A stretch of DNA of 7,873 nucleotides from Candidatus Moraniibacteriota bacterium (GTDB taxonomy: Bacteria > Patescibacteriota > Minisyncoccia > Moranbacterales > UBA1568): positions 1 to 7,873 of the forward strand of contig JAUYFO010000046.1 in NCBI GenBank assembly GCA_030690925.1, read 5' to 3'. The first letter of the stretch is position 1. Every line of letters starts with the position of its first letter. The translations under genes were made by a program, and so were the position numbers. Positions 4,326-7,873 of the stretch are shown here, piece after piece. The notes beneath the pieces are model-generated. The model was not told the DNA's origin, ran no database searches, and worked only from the letters and a program-made list of their open reading frames with translations.

Positions 4326-6848
4326 CTACTTTATCTTGAAAGAAAGGAGAGTGTGTTCGGTACTGACGAAGACCTCGTTTTGTTTTTCATTGACGGAGAG
4401 GGTTTGCGCTTCCGAAAGTTTGTCATTTGACAGGGTGTTCAACAGTTTTCCGTCTTGGCTCCAGATGAGGACACGCTTGTTGTCACGGTCGAGAGCGTAG
4501 ACATTGGTGAGGCCGGGGTAGGTGTAAAGCGCAGTGACGTGGAGTCCGGCTGGCGCTTCCAGGGTGACGCTGGCTCGACCACGGAAGAAACCCTTGATCG
4601 TGGCGCTATCAGGTGAGATGAAGATAGTTTCGCTCACCGCCATTTGGGCACCGTCTTCGATCAGAGTCGAGTCTTTGAACCAAGAGACACCGGCTCCGAA
4701 GCCGCCGTCGGCCCGCGGGAAGCGATAGATCTGGTCGGTGGCACTGTCTAAGACATAGAGATAGGTGAGATAGGTACCGATGGCCGTGATATGAACTCCT
4801 TCGCCGAGCGCCAAGGTATTTTCGACGAAGGTTTTACTGATGGGACTAAAGGCGTAGAGGCGGCCGTTTTCGGTAAAAATGAAGATGAGTCGGAGGTCGT
4901 TCATGGCGGTAGCGTACTGAGTTGGGCTGTTGCTGGGGATGGGAAAGGATTCATTGTCAGTGACCGAGAGGATGTTTTTTTCAGTGATGACATAGGTTTC
5001 ACCACCAAGAATTACTGAGGTCACTATTGTGTTTGGGGGAGTATCAATGATAGTGGTGAGTGTACTTTCAGGCGTGTCTTGACTTTCAGGTGTCGCACTA
5101 ATGACGGTGACTGCCTCAGTGGCGGTGGTTGGTTGTTTTGTGGTATTTCTTGAGAGGAAGTAGCCGCCAAGCACTACTAAAGAGAGGACTACGCTCACGC
5201 TCACCAGGAAAATCTGTTTCTGGTGCAGGGATAGGTTTTGGAAAAGCGTGAGACTCTTTTTTATGCTAGGAGAGAGGACAGCAGAAAAGAATCGCCAGAG
5301 ATTTTCTCCGATGGTGTAAAGCCATTGCCAGAGTGTGCGCATCACCGCGGAGCATTTTTGTAGGATTGCTGAGCAAAAACGAAGAAGGCTGCCACCTGGG
5401 ACCGCTAAGTGGTAAGGAGTCATGGGTGTCTCGGTTGTTGGGAGCTGGACCGCCTCTTGACGCTTATAGAAGAGGGCTAGTTTTTCTCGCAGAAATAGTG
5501 GCATCTCCTCCCCGAGTTCTGGGATTTTGGTTGGGGACGGACCTGACACGACCGTTTGTGTGAGGGGCTCTTCTTGTGTGATAGAAGTAACTTCTGCCAC
5601 AGGAATCACTTGCTCATTTTTGACCTGTACCGGAGGAGTGACGGGCGCCATAGCAGCTTGCGCCGCCTCTTTTGCTGCGGCGCAAGCTTGTTCTGCTTTT
5701 CTCTCTGCTCTCACCGCTCGCTGTTTACGCCACTGTCGTCTGAGAGAACGAGCGGCACCTTTGGTGAAGTTGTGAATTCCTTCTATCACAATTAGGCTGC
5801 CGCTGACCACATGTTTGCGACCTCTGGAGATCCATTTCTTTTGTGATGCTACGAGGTGGCCAAATGTATGCAGGGTATTCTGGAAGCCAAGCCGGAACTG
5901 TTCCCATTGTGGGTGCCCACTCTCTCCAGCCGGAGTTTCTCCTTGGATATAGATATGACCGGTCTTGGTATCGATATATTCTTCCTCTTTTGCTTTGGTA
6001 TACTGTTCGTCGGCCAGTGTTTCCTGGACAGAAGGAGCCTCGGTTGGTTTTTTGGGAAGAAACGCAGATTGACTGAAAACATTGGCGGTACGGGCAGGAG
6101 CGACTTCTTTTGCTTTTTTATTCTCGGTAATCGGGGTAGTGTTTTCGGTAACGTCGACAATCATGAGACCGGCCATGTCGAGCTCGTTGACTAGGGCGGT
6201 TTTGAGAAACTGAGCGAAGCGCTCATGATCCATGCGTACAGCATATTTGGTCAGTTCTTCGAGGGAAAAAAGAGCCAGGAGTTCGGGAGAACAGAGTAGG
6301 ATCTGATCCGTGGTGGCCAGGCGGCCACTAGAGACCTCAACAAAGGTCTTTATGGGGTGGAGTGAAGACTCTTCCGAAGCTAGACCGATGCTAATATCAG
6401 CGATGGTATCGTTTCTTGAAAGAAGAATTTTGGCCTGGCCAGTGACGGAAAAATGTAGGTTGTTTTTTTCCAGTACGCCGAGAGTGCCATGAAACTTCCC
6501 GAGCCAGGTGGTGTTGCCATGTTTGACCAGCTCGGCGAGTGCCAGATTAATCTTGTGGAGAGCGGCCTCGAAACTTTCGATGGCGCCACGGCGCGGGTTG
6601 TTGAAGTATTCTTTTTTGGCGACTGAGGCCAAAAAGTTGACGATGTAGGCGGAGTCTTCACTCTGGTCATCGATTTCGAAGACACCAAGCAGTGTCCCCA
6701 GGTCTGACTTGGTGACGTTTTCACCCACATAGCTGAAGGTCCGGATAAAGGGTTGGAAAGAGCGCCCACTGACCACCAGAACCTCGGTGACCGAAGCTTT
6801 CAGTTCCGGCAAAGCTTTTGTTTTTTCTGGGCGTTTTTTCTCTTGCAT
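4326..6848 (-). CDS. PP2C-like pseudophosphatase, transmembrane, beta-propeller fusion protein
   Basis: The start is taken at 6848 (840 residues); the open frame extends 150 codons further, but that part runs through the divergent promoter region and antisense to the next gene and has no protein-like features. Residues about 15-235 fit a PP2C/PPM fold: LGTLLGVFEIDD at 50-61 stands where LFGVxDGxGG is usual, NNLHFSVTGQAKILL at 129-143 where VGDSRAYL is usual, and LLCSPELLALFSLEEL at 184-199 where LLCSDGLxxxLSxEEI is usual. The metal-binding Asp residues are missing, so activity is unlikely. Residues 240-485 are a charged linker, 488-540 amphipathic helices, 545-566 one transmembrane helix, 567-608 a Thr-rich stalk. 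Residues 609-840 resemble an NHL-like beta-propeller (LYVLDSATDQIYRF at 697-710, VYALDRDNKRVLIW at 783-796). Topology should be N-inside, C-outside. It probably senses or scaffolds something at the cell surface; the ligand is unknown. Confidence 0.88.
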   Translation of the reverse strand: MQEKKRPEKTKALPELKASVTEVLVVSGRSFQPFIRTFSYVGENVTKSDLGTLLGVFEIDDQSEDSAYIVNFLASVAKKEYFNNPRRGAIESFEAALHKINLALAELVKHGNTTWLGKFHGTLGVLEKNNLHFSVTGQAKILLSRNDTIADISIGLASEESSLHPIKTFVEVSSGRLATTDQILLCSPELLALFSLEELTKYAVRMDHERFAQFLKTALVNELDMAGLMIVDVTENTTPITENKKAKEVAPARTANVFSQSAFLPKKPTEAPSVQETLADEQYTKAKEEEYIDTKTGHIYIQGETPAGESGHPQWEQFRLGFQNTLHTFGHLVASQKKWISRGRKHVVSGSLIVIEGIHNFTKGAARSLRRQWRKQRAVRAERKAEQACAAAKEAAQAAMAPVTPPVQVKNEQVIPVAEVTSITQEEPLTQTVVSGPSPTKIPELGEEMPLFLREKLALFYKRQEAVQLPTTETPMTPYHLAVPGGSLLRFCSAILQKCSAVMRTLWQWLYTIGENLWRFFSAVLSPSIKKSLTLFQNLSLHQKQIFLVSVSVVLSLVVLGGYFLSRNTTKQPTTATEAVTVISATPESQDTPESTLTTIIDTPPNTIVTSVILGGETYVITEKNILSVTDNESFPIPSNSPTQYATAMNDLRLIFIFTENGRLYAFSPISKTFVENTLALGEGVHITAIGTYLTYLYVLDSATDQIYRFPRADGGFGAGVSWFKDSTLIEDGAQMAVSETIFISPDSATIKGFFRGRASVTLEAPAGLHVTALYTYPGLTNVYALDRDNKRVLIWSQDGKLLNTLSNDKLSEAQTLSVNEKQNEVFVSTEHTLLSFKIK
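5655..5688. repeat. 12+12-base perfect inverted repeat inside the linker coding region
   Basis: AGCTTGCGCCGC (5655-5666) and GCGGCGCAAGCT (5677-5688) are perfect reverse complements around a 10-base spacer. On the coding (-) strand this encodes the Ala-rich QACAAAKEAAQAA part of the linker. It is a strong potential mRNA hairpin within a gene, and it carries the same GCTTGC word as the intergenic palindromes. Confidence 0.55.
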
Positions 6849-6925
6849 ACCAGGATGAACCACTTCGAAAAGAGATTTATTTACGGTGCATAAGGAGAGC
6901 GATCTCCAGGAAGGATAGTATTTAT

Positions 6926-6954
6926 AGTATACCACAAAAGCTCTTATCCGAGAG
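6926..6954 (-). promoter_or_regulatory. Extended -10 promoter for the pseudophosphatase/propeller gene
   Basis: On the - strand TGGTATACT (6926-6934) is an extended -10 element with hexamer TATACT. The position 17 bases upstream (6949-6954, CTCTCG) is a poor -35 match, which fits an extended -10 type. Transcription would start near 6919, leaving a leader of about 70 bases before the start at 6848. The predicted -35 and spacer lie inside the palindrome at 6936-6959. Confidence 0.5.
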
Positions 6955-6959
6955 CTTTT
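6936..6959. promoter_or_regulatory. 9+9-base palindrome, candidate operator
   Basis: AAAAGCTCT (6936-6944) and AGAGCTTTT (6951-6959) are perfect inverted repeats around TATCCG. They cover the spacer and -35 region of the leftward promoter and lie 41 bases before the rightward -35. That location suits an operator. As RNA on the + strand it would resemble a terminator hairpin with a T-run, but no + strand gene ends upstream of it. Confidence 0.45.
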
Positions 6960-7000
6960 TAGTAAGCAGGCAGTGGTTTGGCCGCAGTCGCTTTCTCGTT

Positions 7001-7029
7001 TTGACTTCCTGTGCCCTTTCCCGTATACT
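7001..7029 (+). promoter_or_regulatory. Near-consensus sigma-70-type promoter
   Basis: TTGACT (7001-7006) and TATACT (7024-7029) are separated by exactly 17 bases, each hexamer one base from consensus. Transcription would start near 7036, giving a leader of about 50 bases before the ATG at 7087. It should drive the winged-helix gene and, through a 27-base gap, the next gene. Confidence 0.75.
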
Positions 7030-7086
7030 GATGGTAAACAGTTTTTCCTGATTATAGTTTTTCGTATGCTAATGTCCGTATAACGT

Positions 7087-7692
7087 ATGTCGCTCGCTCT
7101 CTTCGATACCCTGTTTGGATCCAAAGCCCGTTCTCGCCTCATCCGTTTTTTTCTGCTGAATCCGGGAGCAGAGTTCAGTGCGGCTGAAGTTTCTGAAAAA
7201 ACGATGATTGGAAGACCCGAAGCTTCACGGGAACTGGGGCGTTTGATCAAAATGAAACTGATCATCGAACGTTCGCGCAAGGGGCGTAAGTGCTTCATTG
7301 TTAATGAGGATTTCCCTTTCTATACCGAACTGAAGAGTTTAGTCTCTAAGTTGAATGTTCATGCTCAATCGCAGATTTTTCGGAAACTCAGGGTTGTCGG
7401 CGAAGTCAAGTTGACCCTCATTAGTGGGCTTTTTCTCAACTATCCCAAGAGCAAGGTGGATATGATCCTGGTGGTGAACAATGTCAATCGCACAAAACTG
7501 AAACACGCCATCGCTCATCTGGAGGCCGAGGTTGGCAAAGAAATCCGTTTTGTTCTCATGAATAATGAGGAGTTGCACTATCGTCTCAATATGTTAGATC
7601 GTTTCTTCATTGAATTTCTCGAGGGGCCGTATGAAGCAGTCACTAACAAGGTGCCTGAACTGAAGCGGTTTATTGCCGGCCTGAAAAAGTAG
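7087..7692 (+). CDS. Winged-helix regulator with degenerate nucleotidyltransferase-like domain
   Basis: This 201-residue protein begins with FDTLFGSKARSRLIRFFLLN (6-25), the usual opening of a winged-helix DNA-binding domain that spans about residues 5-75; the recognition helix is probably RPEASRELGRLIKMK (43-57). Residues about 95-165 resemble a MNT-type nucleotidyltransferase: SGLFLNYPKSKVDMILVV at 113-130 aligns with the family's GS...SDxDLxVV motif. Here GS is replaced by SG and only one Asp (D125) remains, so catalysis is doubtful. The C-terminus is helical (DRFFIEFLEGPYEAV near 171-185). Proteins of this combination are, as I recall, common in Patescibacteria and are annotated as transcriptional regulators. 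ATG 7087 is the start, without a Shine-Dalgarno sequence, 51 bases after the predicted transcript start. It is divergent from the propeller gene and may regulate it or itself, a point inferred from position. Confidence 0.88.
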   Translation: MSLALFDTLFGSKARSRLIRFFLLNPGAEFSAAEVSEKTMIGRPEASRELGRLIKMKLIIERSRKGRKCFIVNEDFPFYTELKSLVSKLNVHAQSQIFRKLRVVGEVKLTLISGLFLNYPKSKVDMILVVNNVNRTKLKHAIAHLEAEVGKEIRFVLMNNEELHYRLNMLDRFFIEFLEGPYEAVTNKVPELKRFIAGLKK

Positions 7693-7719
7693 TGTACCAC
7701 ATCCTAATAGAAAAAAAGT

Positions 7720-7873
7720 ATGCCAGCATGGGCCTTGATTCTGATAGTTGTGGTGGCGGCTAGCCTGCTCTTGGGTCTAGCCTTTTTTGCCTATCAGGTG
7801 CTGCAGAAACGAGGGGGAGGGAATGGCGAAGTGACAACACATCTTATTAATCTGGAGAAGCGGTTCGATGATC
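7720..7873 (+). CDS. N-terminus of a single-pass membrane protein, possibly RmuC (partial)
   Basis: The frame opens at ATG 7720 and runs off the window after 51 codons. It starts MPAWALILIVVVAASLLLG, a hydrophobic helix through about residue 28, followed by basic QKRGGG and then HLINLEKRFDD, which looks like the start of a helical or coiled-coil region. A short N-terminal anchor followed by a coiled coil is the layout of RmuC, a nuclease-related protein linked to DNA recombination, but many membrane proteins start this way and the catalytic part is outside the window. It begins 27 bases after the winged-helix gene and is probably co-transcribed with it. The ATG follows a run of seven A residues and lacks a Shine-Dalgarno motif. 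Confidence 0.7.
   Translation, partial: MPAWALILIVVVAASLLLGLAFFAYQVLQKRGGGNGEVTTHLINLEKRFDD

Noticed and set aside
5333..6194. Several open frames on the + strand opposite the propeller gene.
   Set aside because: They are antisense shadows of a long, well-supported - strand gene and look like low-quality translations.
6849..7298. A 150-codon N-terminal extension of the - strand propeller gene.
   Set aside because: It runs through the divergent promoter region and antisense to the winged-helix gene, is rich in Arg/Ser without domain character, and the protein-like sequence begins at the ATG at 6848.
349..7692. All six stop codons seen are TAA or TAG, which could hint at UGA recoding as in Gracilibacteria/Absconditabacteria.
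   Set aside because: Six genes are too few, and no in-frame TGA occurs inside any of the confident genes, so the standard code explains everything.

Overview
The window looks like chromosome from a Candidate Phyla Radiation (Patescibacteria, Parcubacteria-like) bacterium. The basis is the kind of proteins present: a long VirD4/TraG-like membrane ATPase with a CPR-style N-terminal region, a small DUF5663-type protein beside it, a PP2C-like/transmembrane/beta-propeller fusion, and a winged-helix protein fused to a degenerate nucleotidyltransferase domain. No rRNA, tRNA, CRISPR array, transposase or phage gene is visible.

Region 1 (1-3666, + strand) is a tight run of four genes: the 3' end of an unidentified gene, a 100-residue helical protein (probably DUF5663), a 140-residue protein with an acidic disordered head and a helical tail, and an 832-residue type IV secretion-type coupling ATPase. 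The gaps are 20, 23 and 47 bases, so they are probably one operon. The context suggests a membrane machine that moves DNA or protein, or assembles a surface structure, with the small proteins as accessory partners.

Region 2 (3667-4325) is 659 bases without a credible gene, between convergent genes. It is unusually rich in inverted repeats. Near its left end are three hairpins that all carry a CTTG loop, together with a terminator-like hairpin. In its middle is a 57-base interrupted stem-loop. At its right end is a 151-base segment bounded by inverted repeats of about 30 bases that match at 27 of 32 aligned columns. That last segment resembles a miniature inverted-repeat element, but no transposase is in the window to support mobility.

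Region 3 (4326-6848, - strand) encodes an 840-residue predicted membrane protein. It has a PP2C/PPM-type domain that has lost its metal-binding aspartates, a long charged linker, one transmembrane helix, a Thr-rich stalk and a C-terminal beta-propeller. It reads as a signalling or scaffold receptor, not an active phosphatase.

Region 4 (6849-7086) is a divergent promoter region. A near-consensus sigma-70-type promoter faces right and an extended -10 promoter faces left, with a 9+9-base perfect palindrome over the left promoter's spacer and -35 region. To the right are the 201-residue winged-helix/nucleotidyltransferase-like protein (7087-7692) and, 27 bases later, the start of a single-pass membrane protein (7720 to the edge), possibly RmuC. 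None of the six visible starts has a clear Shine-Dalgarno sequence.
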